Below, piece by piece: positions 25,935-33,728 of a DNA stretch of 47,369 bases. The stretch lies in NCBI GenBank assembly GCA_024693845.1, contig JAILKJ010000038.1, positions 1 to 47,369 of the forward strand, given 5' to 3'. Every line of letters starts with the position of its first letter. The stretch's first letter is position 1. The DNA comes from Lachnospiraceae bacterium. Its GTDB lineage: Bacteria; Bacillota; Clostridia; Lachnospirales; Lachnospiraceae. Under the pieces are notes generated by a model. It was not told where the DNA came from. It worked only from the letters and a program-made list of their open reading frames with translations, and did no database searches. The translations under genes and the position numbers were made by a program.

Positions 25935-25954
25935 GCAGCTTTTTTTGATACAAT
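25926..25954 (+). promoter_or_regulatory. Promoter of the LRR_5 surface-protein gene, with palindrome
   Basis: TTGTAT (25926-25931) and TACAAT (25949-25954) are 17 bases apart. A perfect 9-base inverted repeat, TTGTATCAA (25926-25934) and TTGATACAA (25945-25953), covers both boxes and also the -35 box of the divergent promoter. It is a candidate operator. Confidence 0.68.
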
Positions 25955-26007
25955 ATATGCAGTATGGGCTGATATACGGTCCAACCACCAAACAGGAGGA
26001 AATGAAG

Positions 26008-27354
26008 ATGAAATCAGTAGGAAAGAAGCCCCGTTACCTTTGGGCGCTGCTGTTTGCGGCAGCTCTCACCATCCTTGGCTGCATGCCTGCCCTGGCAAAC
26101 ACCATCGCCACGGCATCCGTACTGCCTGTGAACGGAACCAAGACCGGTAAGATCTCCGTCAATGAATCCGGTACTTATTATAAGTTCACGGTTGATACCG
26201 CGGGAGAGCTGACGATAGAAGCCCTTCAGTATTGTGACAATGTTCATGTTATGGTAGTGGATAAAGATGAAATGCCGATCTATGACAGTGCTAATACACC
26301 TTTTGTTTGTCATTTTGCAAATATGCATGGAACGGAGACTTCTCCGAGGAAATACTCCGTGGCATTGTATCTTCCCAAGGGTACCTATTGGCTGAAACTG
26401 CAGGCTCCTGCCGGAGAAACGGTCAATGTTAATGTCGGTCTTACTCATGCTTCCTACGGTGTAAACCCTGTTATGGGAGATTCTCACGATAACCCTGTAA
26501 TGGTTGACATCAAGTCGGGTGGAACGGGATGTATGTCATATAAGCTCTACGGATCGGACGATGCCTGGTACAGTGCCCATCAGAATTTCGAAGACTGGTA
26601 CAAGATCAGCGTTCCCGCCACCGGTAATTACCAGTTCAAGCTCGATCGAAAGGGTCGTACCTGGTCACCTTATTTCACCCTGTATGATAAGGACATGAAC
26701 AGGGTCTATTTCTCATTTGATTCAGATGTTTTGCTCACCAAGGGCTCATACTACATGGAGGTAAAGACCTCCGATAACAGTGATGACATGGGAAAAGCCG
26801 GTTATTACCACTTCTTCGGTGTCCGCACTTATCCTGCAAAGGGTGCTGTTATTACCGATGGCAAGCTGAATTACAAGGTGACCAAGGCAGGTCTTACCGG
26901 CGGCAAGCTGGAAGCGACAGGTACCGGTGATTATTTTTATCAGAATCCTAACTGTAAGAAACTCAATATCCCCAATACCACAACCATTGACGGCATCACC
27001 TATTCGGTAACCTCCATCGCTTCTTATGCCTTCAACGGCAAAAACAGGTTTACCACCATTACCGTCGGTGACAATGTGACCAAGATCGGACAAAACGGCT
27101 TCTACGGCTGTACGGGCTGTAAGAATCTGACGATCGGCAAGGGTCTTACTACCATCGGTGCCCATGCGTTTGCGGACTGCTACAAGCTTAAAACGGTGAA
27201 GATCAAATCCACCAAGATCAAAACGGTGAAAACGCAGGCCTTCTACAATTCGCCGAAAAAGACCACCTTTAAGGTGCCCAAGGCTAAGGTGAAGGCATAC
27301 AAGAAGAAGTTCAGAAAAGCCGGTGCTAACTCGAAGAAATTCAAAAAGCTTTAA
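26008..27354 (+). CDS. Secreted surface protein with C-terminal LRR_5 repeats
   Basis: This 448-residue exported protein starts at ATG 26008, where AGGAGG is 8 bases upstream. ATG 26002 is too near the ribosome site, and the longer open frame from 25885 would include the promoter. The signal peptide covers about residues 1-31 (hydrophobic LWALLFAAALTILGCMPALA, cleavage after Ala). Two beta-rich modules follow (about 35-145 and 150-280), each resembling a bacterial pre-peptidase C-terminal domain (YYKFTVDTAGELTIEA; DWYKISVPATGNYQFKL). Residues about 325-420 form BspA-type LRR_5 repeats (SIASYAFNG, KIGQNGFYGC, TIGAHAFADC). The end is a Lys-rich tail (VKAYKKKFRKAG). It is a likely adhesion or glycan-contact protein, with no catalytic motif seen and no LPXTG sorting signal. 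Confidence 0.83.
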   Translation: MKSVGKKPRYLWALLFAAALTILGCMPALANTIATASVLPVNGTKTGKISVNESGTYYKFTVDTAGELTIEALQYCDNVHVMVVDKDEMPIYDSANTPFVCHFANMHGTETSPRKYSVALYLPKGTYWLKLQAPAGETVNVNVGLTHASYGVNPVMGDSHDNPVMVDIKSGGTGCMSYKLYGSDDAWYSAHQNFEDWYKISVPATGNYQFKLDRKGRTWSPYFTLYDKDMNRVYFSFDSDVLLTKGSYYMEVKTSDNSDDMGKAGYYHFFGVRTYPAKGAVITDGKLNYKVTKAGLTGGKLEATGTGDYFYQNPNCKKLNIPNTTTIDGITYSVTSIASYAFNGKNRFTTITVGDNVTKIGQNGFYGCTGCKNLTIGKGLTTIGAHAFADCYKLKTVKIKSTKIKTVKTQAFYNSPKKTTFKVPKAKVKAYKKKFRKAGANSKKFKKL

Positions 27355-27378
27355 TGCAAAACGATAACGGAGAAAAAT

Positions 27379-28467
27379 ATGGATCTACAGGAAAAAGTCA
27401 TCCCGGAAGATGGCTGTAACCCCATATTGGCTGAGGATCTGCGGGGATTATGCGACGCAGGTATTCCCTTTGACATGATGCGCGGCGGTCACATTGTGAT
27501 CACCGGCGCAACAGGTCTTTTAGGCAGCATGCTGGTCCGTGCCCTGGCTGCGGTTAACCGCATCAAACAGCTTCATATGACCATCATTCCCATGGTGCGA
27601 AGTCTGGAAAAGGCAAATGGGATGTTCGGCGAGCTGCTCACACGGGAGGATATAAGGGTGCTCTGCGGCGATGTAACGGAGGAGATCAGACCGGAGGGTC
27701 AGGTGGATTTCATCATCCACTGTGCCTCCCCCACCTCTTCCAAATACTTTGTGACCCAGCCCGTGGAGACCATCAAAACAGCAGTTCTCGGAACGGAAAA
27801 CATGCTTTCCATGGCAAGGGAAAAGAAGGTCAAAAGCATGGTCTATATCTCTTCCATGGAAGCCTTCGGTATCACGGATCCTTCACTTACCAGAATCCGG
27901 GAAGAGGATCTTGGCTACATCGATGTGACCAATGTTCGCAGCAGCTACTCTGAAGGAAAGAGGATCTGCGAACTGCTCTGTGCCAGCTATGCCCATGAAT
28001 ACGGCGTTCCCGTCAAGGCTGCAAGACTTGCGCAAACCTTTGGGGCAGGGGTTCCCAAAAGTGAGAACCGTGTTTTTGCCCAGTTTATCAAAAGTGCCAT
28101 GGCAGGGGAGGACATCGTCCTTCATACCAAAGGAGAATCCTACGGCAATTACTGCTATACCGCAGATGCCATTGCCGGCATATTGACGATCCTGCTTAAA
28201 GGCGAGCATTCCAACGTTTATACCGTTGTCAATCCCGGGACCACCATGCAGATCCGTCAGATGGCACAGCTTGTGGCGGACAATTTTTCCGGGGGAAGAT
28301 CCAAGGTGGTTTTCGATATTCCTCTGGATGCCCAGACCTACGGCTATGCACCGGATGTGACAATGCATCTTTGTGCCGATAAACTCATGGCCCTTGGCTG
28401 GGAGCCGAAGTACGATCTTACGGATATGTATCGCAGAATGAAGGAAAGCTGGGAAGCGGAAAAGTAA
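27379..28467 (+). CDS. NAD-dependent epimerase/dehydratase (nucleotide-sugar type)
   Basis: This 362-residue cytoplasmic enzyme is of the extended short-chain dehydrogenase family. The dinucleotide-binding loop TGATGLLGS lies near residues 39-47. An Asp in LCGDVTEE and the CASPTSS segment mark the cofactor site, VYISSMEAFG carries the catalytic Ser region, and YSEGKRICE the Tyr-x3-Lys pair. RLAQTFGAG and YCYTADAIAGILTILLKGE are typical of UDP- or dTDP-sugar epimerases, 4,6-dehydratases and UDP-glucuronate decarboxylases. The substrate is not determinable. It starts 24 bases after the surface-protein gene and ends 32 bases before a CDP-glycerol glycerophosphotransferase-family gene, suggesting supply of a sugar for a wall or capsule polymer (inference). 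Confidence 0.87.
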   Translation: MDLQEKVIPEDGCNPILAEDLRGLCDAGIPFDMMRGGHIVITGATGLLGSMLVRALAAVNRIKQLHMTIIPMVRSLEKANGMFGELLTREDIRVLCGDVTEEIRPEGQVDFIIHCASPTSSKYFVTQPVETIKTAVLGTENMLSMAREKKVKSMVYISSMEAFGITDPSLTRIREEDLGYIDVTNVRSSYSEGKRICELLCASYAHEYGVPVKAARLAQTFGAGVPKSENRVFAQFIKSAMAGEDIVLHTKGESYGNYCYTADAIAGILTILLKGEHSNVYTVVNPGTTMQIRQMAQLVADNFSGGRSKVVFDIPLDAQTYGYAPDVTMHLCADKLMALGWEPKYDLTDMYRRMKESWEAEK

Positions 28468-28499
28468 GCCGCTGCTAACTATATTTGGAGGTTTAACAC

Positions 28500-30392
28500 A
28501 TGGAACAACAGATCCATTATCTTGAGGATGCGCAGTCCTTTCAGGTCAGCTGGGAGGAAGGCAGGAAGCTTCGCAGGAGATATATGCCTTACGTGCTCCG
28601 CACGGTGCTGCGCAGGCGCAAAAAGTCCGTTATCGATCATTTTTATGATGAGAAGATACATGAAAAGACGATCCTGATCCGGGCTCTCGGCGTCAGCGTC
28701 CGCGGAAACATGCAGTATGTCCTGAACGTACTTAACAGTGACGATCGTTTCAAGGGTTATAAGATCTATGTGCGTACCTCGAAGGAAACCCATGAGACGG
28801 TCAAGGAGTACATTCGCCAGAACAACTGGAAAAGGACGATCCCTCTTGAGAAGTATTACAACAAGATGTTGGAAAGATGTCAGTATCTGATTACGGAAAG
28901 TTTCTTCCCCTACAACTGGATCAAGAAGCCCGAGCAGATCCTGATCGATACCTGGCACGGTACGCCTCTGAAAAAACTCGGCATCCGTAAGAACGGCAAA
29001 AAAGCCCATCTGCAGGCGATCCAGCAGAAGAACTTTTTGTGCACCGATTATTTCCTGTATCCCAATAAATTCACGCAGAAGATCATGTACGAATCCTACG
29101 GGGTAGTGTCCATGATGAAGGGCAAGGCCCTGATGCTGGGATATCCCAGGACAGGCGGCATGCTCAGTGTTCCGAAGGAGGATACCGAGAAGGTCAGAAA
29201 GACGCTGGCACCCAACGGTGAGAAGGTCTACGCTTATATGCCCACCTTCCGTGGTTATCTGTCGGATGAAGAGACGATCCAGCGGGAAAAAGACCTGCTG
29301 ACCTATATTGACGAACACTTAAGAGATGATCAGATCCTGTACGTAAATCTCCATCACCATATCGGACAGGCTTTGGATTGCAGCGTTTTTAAGCACATCC
29401 GTACCTTCCCGCCGCTCATCGACAGTTATGAGCTGCTGACCGCAACGGATGCGCTGATCTCGGATTATTCGAGTGTTTTCTATGACTATCTGATCCTCGG
29501 CAAGCAGATCATCCTGTACATCGAGGATTACGAAACCTACAGTAAGTATCAGGGCCTCAATGCGGATATCACCACCCTTCCTTTTGACAAGGCACGCAGC
29601 AAGGAAGAGCTTGTTGAAATGCTGAACAGAGGCAAGAATTATGATGATACCCAGATCCGGAGCGAGCTTTGTGCCTATGACAGTCCCCGGAATGCCGAAA
29701 AGCTCAGTCAGCTGTTTGCAGGTGATGAGTCGGGATTGACTCTTGAGGAGCATCCCCACAATGACATGCCTAAGGTTTTATTCTATACGGAATGCTGCCG
29801 TGAGGGTAAGGAGACAGAACTTCTTTCGCAGTTTTCTGCTGCGGTCGATAAGTCAAAATATGATTACAGGATTGGTTGTGACACCAAGAAAACGGCGGAT
29901 CATCTGGGCAGCGCCTATCCGATGCTGCATGATTCGGATGTCATCACCTCAGAGGATGTGATCAAGCTTTCCTCCATCGGTGCACCGCTGAAACAGAAAT
30001 GTCTGAAGGGAAGGATCGGTTTTGATAAAGCCATCGAATACCTGCAGCATGAATATGCTCTGATCCCCATTCAGTATTACGGCTATACGAAGTTTGATCT
30101 GCTGGCGATCTATGATACGCCGAATGCAGATATGATCCTGTCACTTTCGCTTGCGGATGCAAAGAGCAAGGCACTCTTTATCACGGATGATATCTTAAAG
30201 ATGATCGATGAGGGAGATGCCTTTATGAAGGACGCGATCCGGTTTGCCGGAGATCATTGCAATGTGTGTGCGGTTTCAAGCCCTGAGAATGTGGCAAAGG
30301 CAGAGCAGATCCTGTCGGACAAATGGAAGGATAAGGTTTCCGTGATCAATGATGTATCCGCCATGCAAAAGCTTTGCGGGTTTGCAAACTGA
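28500..30392 (+). CDS. CDP-glycerol glycerophosphotransferase-family protein (TagB/TagF-like)
   Basis: This 630-residue protein has no membrane segments and probably works at the inner face of the membrane, polymerising or adding a polyol phosphate. The Glyphos_transf domain spans about residues 45-405, with IDTWHGTPLKKLG (catalytic His), AYMPTFRGY, LHHHIGQALD, and DALISDYSSVFYDYLILGK with the C-terminal active-site Asp/Ser/Ser. Residues about 410-630 look like a degenerate GT-B half (VLFYTECCREGKETELLSQF; RIGCDTKKTADHLGS) without a clear nucleotide-sugar site at its end. The GGAGG site is 9 bases before ATG 28500. The substrate may be CDP-glycerol or CDP-ribitol. No cytidylyltransferase is present in the window. 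Confidence 0.86.
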   Translation: MEQQIHYLEDAQSFQVSWEEGRKLRRRYMPYVLRTVLRRRKKSVIDHFYDEKIHEKTILIRALGVSVRGNMQYVLNVLNSDDRFKGYKIYVRTSKETHETVKEYIRQNNWKRTIPLEKYYNKMLERCQYLITESFFPYNWIKKPEQILIDTWHGTPLKKLGIRKNGKKAHLQAIQQKNFLCTDYFLYPNKFTQKIMYESYGVVSMMKGKALMLGYPRTGGMLSVPKEDTEKVRKTLAPNGEKVYAYMPTFRGYLSDEETIQREKDLLTYIDEHLRDDQILYVNLHHHIGQALDCSVFKHIRTFPPLIDSYELLTATDALISDYSSVFYDYLILGKQIILYIEDYETYSKYQGLNADITTLPFDKARSKEELVEMLNRGKNYDDTQIRSELCAYDSPRNAEKLSQLFAGDESGLTLEEHPHNDMPKVLFYTECCREGKETELLSQFSAAVDKSKYDYRIGCDTKKTADHLGSAYPMLHDSDVITSEDVIKLSSIGAPLKQKCLKGRIGFDKAIEYLQHEYALIPIQYYGYTKFDLLAIYDTPNADMILSLSLADAKSKALFITDDILKMIDEGDAFMKDAIRFAGDHCNVCAVSSPENVAKAEQILSDKWKDKVSVINDVSAMQKLCGFAN

Positions 30393-30420
30393 GCAGGGAT
30401 CGGGAAGGATAAAAAGCACT

Positions 30421-33138
30421 ATGGCAAAAAAAGCAGACCGATGCAGACTGTATCTGTATCTGGATCAGGAAAAATACATAGAAGAATGTTTTAAAGGCCT
30501 TTTTGAGCATAACAGGGATGCCCTCTCTTCTTTGGAAGTGGTGATCCTTGATAGTCTTATGACGGAAAAGTCAAAGGCGCTTTCCGCGCAGATCAGTCAG
30601 CGTCACGGGCAGACAGTGCGAGTAGTGGAGTGCCCGGGCATGAGCGACGCGCAGGCCTATGAAGCGAATCTCTCAACGGAGCAGGCGGATCAGATCGGGT
30701 TTATCAAGGCGACCACGATCTATGAGGCCGGCTCTTTTGCCGCACTCAGAGCGGCTCTTTCCTCCTCGGACTGCAGCGCAGCCTCCCTGGAACCCTATTA
30801 TTTCAACCGCAACGGTACAGAGAAGCTGTACATCATGTTTGAAGAGCCCCGGGATCAGGTCATCGATCTGAACGATCAGGTGCAGTATTATCAGCCCTAC
30901 CCCGGAGGTTATCTGTTTGATGCTGCTCTCGTGGAGGGAATGCATTTCGATACGACCCTGAAGTTTGAGGCTGTTAACGATATGCTGATCCGTCTTCTGG
31001 AAAAAGCGGGTGCCTATCATCTGAATAAAAAACGGCTCATAGCCCGCGAGGATCTGGAGGTAGACGGCTACAACTATCCGTATCTGTACGATCTTGACTG
31101 GTATACGCCCCATGTCAGCGGTTATATCACTTCTTTTTTGCAGGAGCATACCTCCCGGATCGCGCAGTTTGCCATGCTCTATTCCATCAGTATCAAGTTC
31201 CTGGGAAATCAGAACGACAGGAACAAAGCGCTCTTCACACCGGCACAGAAAGAAGAGTTTTACGATGCGGTAAGAGCGGCGCTTCAGTTTATTGATGACG
31301 ACATCATTTTTTACAACGGATATTTCAGCATGAGACGGATCATGCCCCGTCCCATGTATTTCAATTTCTATGTGCAAAAACACGGCGGCATCCAGCCTAA
31401 GGTAGTCTTTGCGGATACGCCCATCGGGCGTGCTGCCACAACAGAGGATGGGGTGATCATCGAGCCCGTCTCCGCCATGCATGTGGAGATGCATGCCATC
31501 AACAACGAGAAGGATACTCTGGAGCTTTGGGGCTTCCTGCGAAATTTCTATTTCATGGATTACGATAAGATCCGCATATCCGTTCTGGCGGGTTCGCAGC
31601 GCACCGGGGGCAAGCGAAACGAGATCTATTCCCTGTCCCACTTCTTCGGAGATGCGGTCAGCAAAAACTATTCCTTCATGGTTTCCGTACCAAAGGATCA
31701 GATCAAAAACAGCGGCAGTTTTTGTATTGAATGCGAATACGAGGGCAACACCTTCCGCCTTCCGGTCTGCTTCGAAAAGCCCCAGTCCCATCTCTGGGAG
31801 ATCTTCCCGAATGCCTACTGGCGCTTTGATAAGCATTACCTGAAATACGACGGCAGGGAGAATCTGTTTGTTGTGAAAAAATGCAACCCTCTCCGCGGCA
31901 TAAAGAATGAGCTTTGCTATTGGCACAGCATGATCAAATACGGGATCAAGGTGGAGCGCTCCTTAAAGTGTATCCCCGTAAGACTTCTGTACTTTATGTC
32001 CAAGCCCTTCTTTGCGGGGAAGGAGATCTGGATCACCTATGACCAGCTGTTCAAGGGCGGAGACAACGGCGAGTATTTTTACCGCTATGTCAGTGAGAGA
32101 AAAGATAAGGGCAAGGTCCGGATCTATTACATCGTCAACAAGAATACAAGAGAATATAAGGAACTGCAGGAAAAATACGGCACGGTACTTGCCTTCAACA
32201 GCCTGAAGAACAAGCTGGTGAGCCTGCATGCGGATTACGTGTTTGCCACCCGTGTGGCCGTGAATATCTATATGGGCTATTGGCAGCAGACCGAGCGGTA
32301 TTTTCGTGATATGTTCAACAGCCGCGTTTTCTGTCTGCAGCACGGATTGACGATCCAGAAGATCGCCCAGTACCAGAACCGTCTGTTTGATAACACAAGG
32401 CTGTATTTCTGCGTATCGCCGGCGGAGATCGATAACCTCAGACGTCCGATCTACGGCTACGATGAAAAAGAGCTCCTGTTAACAGGTGCTCCCCGGTACG
32501 ACGGATTGGTAAGCAAGGACAAACATTTCATCCTCATCAGTCCCACCTGGCGCAGAAATGTAACGGCGGGAACGAACAAAAAGGGAAGCAACCACGGCTA
32601 CAGCCCCAACTTCAAGCATACGGAGTATTTCAGGATCTACAATTCACTGATCAATGACGAAAGGCTCATCGAGCAGGCCAGAAAGACAGGTTATAAGCTG
32701 ATCTATCTGATCCACCCCATCCTGAGTCCCCAGATCAAGGATTTCGATACCAATGACTATGTACAGATCCTGCCCGGTGCCGGAAACGTGAGCTATGAAA
32801 AGATCCTTTCCGAGGCGTCTCTGATGCTGACGGATCATTCCGGTATCCAGTTTGACTTTGCTTACATGAGAAAGCCTCTGGTGTACTATCACCCCGATAC
32901 CCTGCCGCCGCAGTATGAGGAGGGCGGACTGAAATACGAAACCATGGGCTTTGGTCCCGTTTGCCGGACCCATAAGCAGGTGGTGGATGCGCTCTGTGAT
33001 TACATGGAAAAGAACTGCGCATTGCCGGAGGAATATGCGGAAAGGATCGAGAGCTTCTTTGCTTTCAATGACCATAACAATTGTCAAAGGATTTATGAGG
33101 CCGCCAAGGCCTATACGGAGAAACTGAATTGTACCTGA
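30421..33138 (+). CDS. Large CDP-glycerol glycerophosphotransferase-family protein with degenerate GT2-like N-terminus
   Basis: This 905-residue protein starts at ATG 30421 (MAKKADRCRLYLYLD), with GGAAGG 12 bases upstream; an ATG at 30349 lies inside the previous gene and was rejected. Residues 1-230 resemble a GT-A glycosyltransferase (YLDQEKYIEECFKGL start, VVILDS strand), but I find no D-x-D metal site, so it may be inactive. A linker of about 240 residues follows. The Glyphos_transf domain fills about 490-895: FCLQHGLTIQKIAQ carries the catalytic-type His, and LTGAPRYDGL, LISPTWRRN, YLIHPILSPQ and MLTDHSGIQFDFAYMRKP supply the remaining conserved blocks. It is the LQHG subtype, unlike its WHGT neighbour, so the two probably have different acceptors. 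The stop overlaps pth by 10 bases. Confidence 0.85.
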   Translation: MAKKADRCRLYLYLDQEKYIEECFKGLFEHNRDALSSLEVVILDSLMTEKSKALSAQISQRHGQTVRVVECPGMSDAQAYEANLSTEQADQIGFIKATTIYEAGSFAALRAALSSSDCSAASLEPYYFNRNGTEKLYIMFEEPRDQVIDLNDQVQYYQPYPGGYLFDAALVEGMHFDTTLKFEAVNDMLIRLLEKAGAYHLNKKRLIAREDLEVDGYNYPYLYDLDWYTPHVSGYITSFLQEHTSRIAQFAMLYSISIKFLGNQNDRNKALFTPAQKEEFYDAVRAALQFIDDDIIFYNGYFSMRRIMPRPMYFNFYVQKHGGIQPKVVFADTPIGRAATTEDGVIIEPVSAMHVEMHAINNEKDTLELWGFLRNFYFMDYDKIRISVLAGSQRTGGKRNEIYSLSHFFGDAVSKNYSFMVSVPKDQIKNSGSFCIECEYEGNTFRLPVCFEKPQSHLWEIFPNAYWRFDKHYLKYDGRENLFVVKKCNPLRGIKNELCYWHSMIKYGIKVERSLKCIPVRLLYFMSKPFFAGKEIWITYDQLFKGGDNGEYFYRYVSERKDKGKVRIYYIVNKNTREYKELQEKYGTVLAFNSLKNKLVSLHADYVFATRVAVNIYMGYWQQTERYFRDMFNSRVFCLQHGLTIQKIAQYQNRLFDNTRLYFCVSPAEIDNLRRPIYGYDEKELLLTGAPRYDGLVSKDKHFILISPTWRRNVTAGTNKKGSNHGYSPNFKHTEYFRIYNSLINDERLIEQARKTGYKLIYLIHPILSPQIKDFDTNDYVQILPGAGNVSYEKILSEASLMLTDHSGIQFDFAYMRKPLVYYHPDTLPPQYEEGGLKYETMGFGPVCRTHKQVVDALCDYMEKNCALPEEYAERIESFFAFNDHNNCQRIYEAAKAYTEKLNCT

Positions 33139-33725
33139 TCGCAGGCCTGGGAAATCCGGGCAGAGAATATGAACATACAAGACATAACAGCGGATTTGAC
33201 GCTCTGGACGTCCTTGCGGACAGACTGGGGATCCCGGTTATAAAGCGTGCCCATAAGGGCCTTATCGGTGCGGGATACCTGGGCGGAGAAAAGGTTCTTT
33301 TGCTCAAGCCCCAGACCTATATGAACCGCAGCGGAGAGAGTATCCGTGAGTGTCTGGATTATTACAAGCTGGATCCGCAGCAGTCCCTCATCGTGATCTA
33401 TGACGACATCGATCTGGAGGTGGGCGCCCTTCGCATCCGCAAGAGCGGAAGTGCCGGCGGACACAACGGCATGAAGGACATCATCAACCATGTGGGCGGT
33501 CAGGATTTCGTAAGAGTGAGGATCGGCGTTGGTGCCAAGGAAGGAAACCGGGTTTTAGCGGACCATGTTTTAAGTCCCGTCAAACCCGATGAAAGAGAGA
33601 AGATGGATGAGGCCATCCGCGCCGCAGCCGAGGCGGTGGAGATTATCGTTTCCCAGGGAGCGGACAAGGCCATGAATCAGGTAAACCGGAAGAAGAAAAC
33701 CCCTGCAAAGGACGGAGAAGACTGA
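33129..33725 (+). CDS. pth: Peptidyl-tRNA hydrolase
   Basis: This 198-residue cytoplasmic enzyme cleaves peptidyl-tRNA released by stalled ribosomes. It starts at TTG 33129, with GGAG 9 bases upstream, and overlaps the previous gene by 10 bases. The family signature AGLGNPGREYEHTRHNSGF contains the catalytic His19 and Asn9. VLLLKPQTYMNRSGES and DDIDLEVGALRIRKSGSAGG-HNG follow with the conserved Asn, Asp and Gly-His-Asn positions. The tail is Lys-rich (NRKKKTPAKDGED). The mfd gene begins 3 bases after its stop, the usual pth-mfd order of Firmicutes. The call is secure; the unusual TTG start may limit translation, or may be coupled to the overlapping upstream gene. Confidence 0.96.
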   Translation: MYLIAGLGNPGREYEHTRHNSGFDALDVLADRLGIPVIKRAHKGLIGAGYLGGEKVLLLKPQTYMNRSGESIRECLDYYKLDPQQSLIVIYDDIDLEVGALRIRKSGSAGGHNGMKDIINHVGGQDFVRVRIGVGAKEGNRVLADHVLSPVKPDEREKMDEAIRAAAEAVEIIVSQGADKAMNQVNRKKKTPAKDGED

Positions 33726-33728
33726 CCT

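Noticed and set aside
25885-26007. Longer start for the LRR_5 surface protein
   Set aside because: It would begin upstream of the promoter at 25926-25954 and place 41 residues before the signal peptide; ATG 26008 has AGGAGG at ideal spacing.
30349-30420. Longer start for the second glycerophosphotransferase-family protein
   Set aside because: It overlaps the previous gene by 44 bases, and the extra residues do not belong to the GT-A-like domain.
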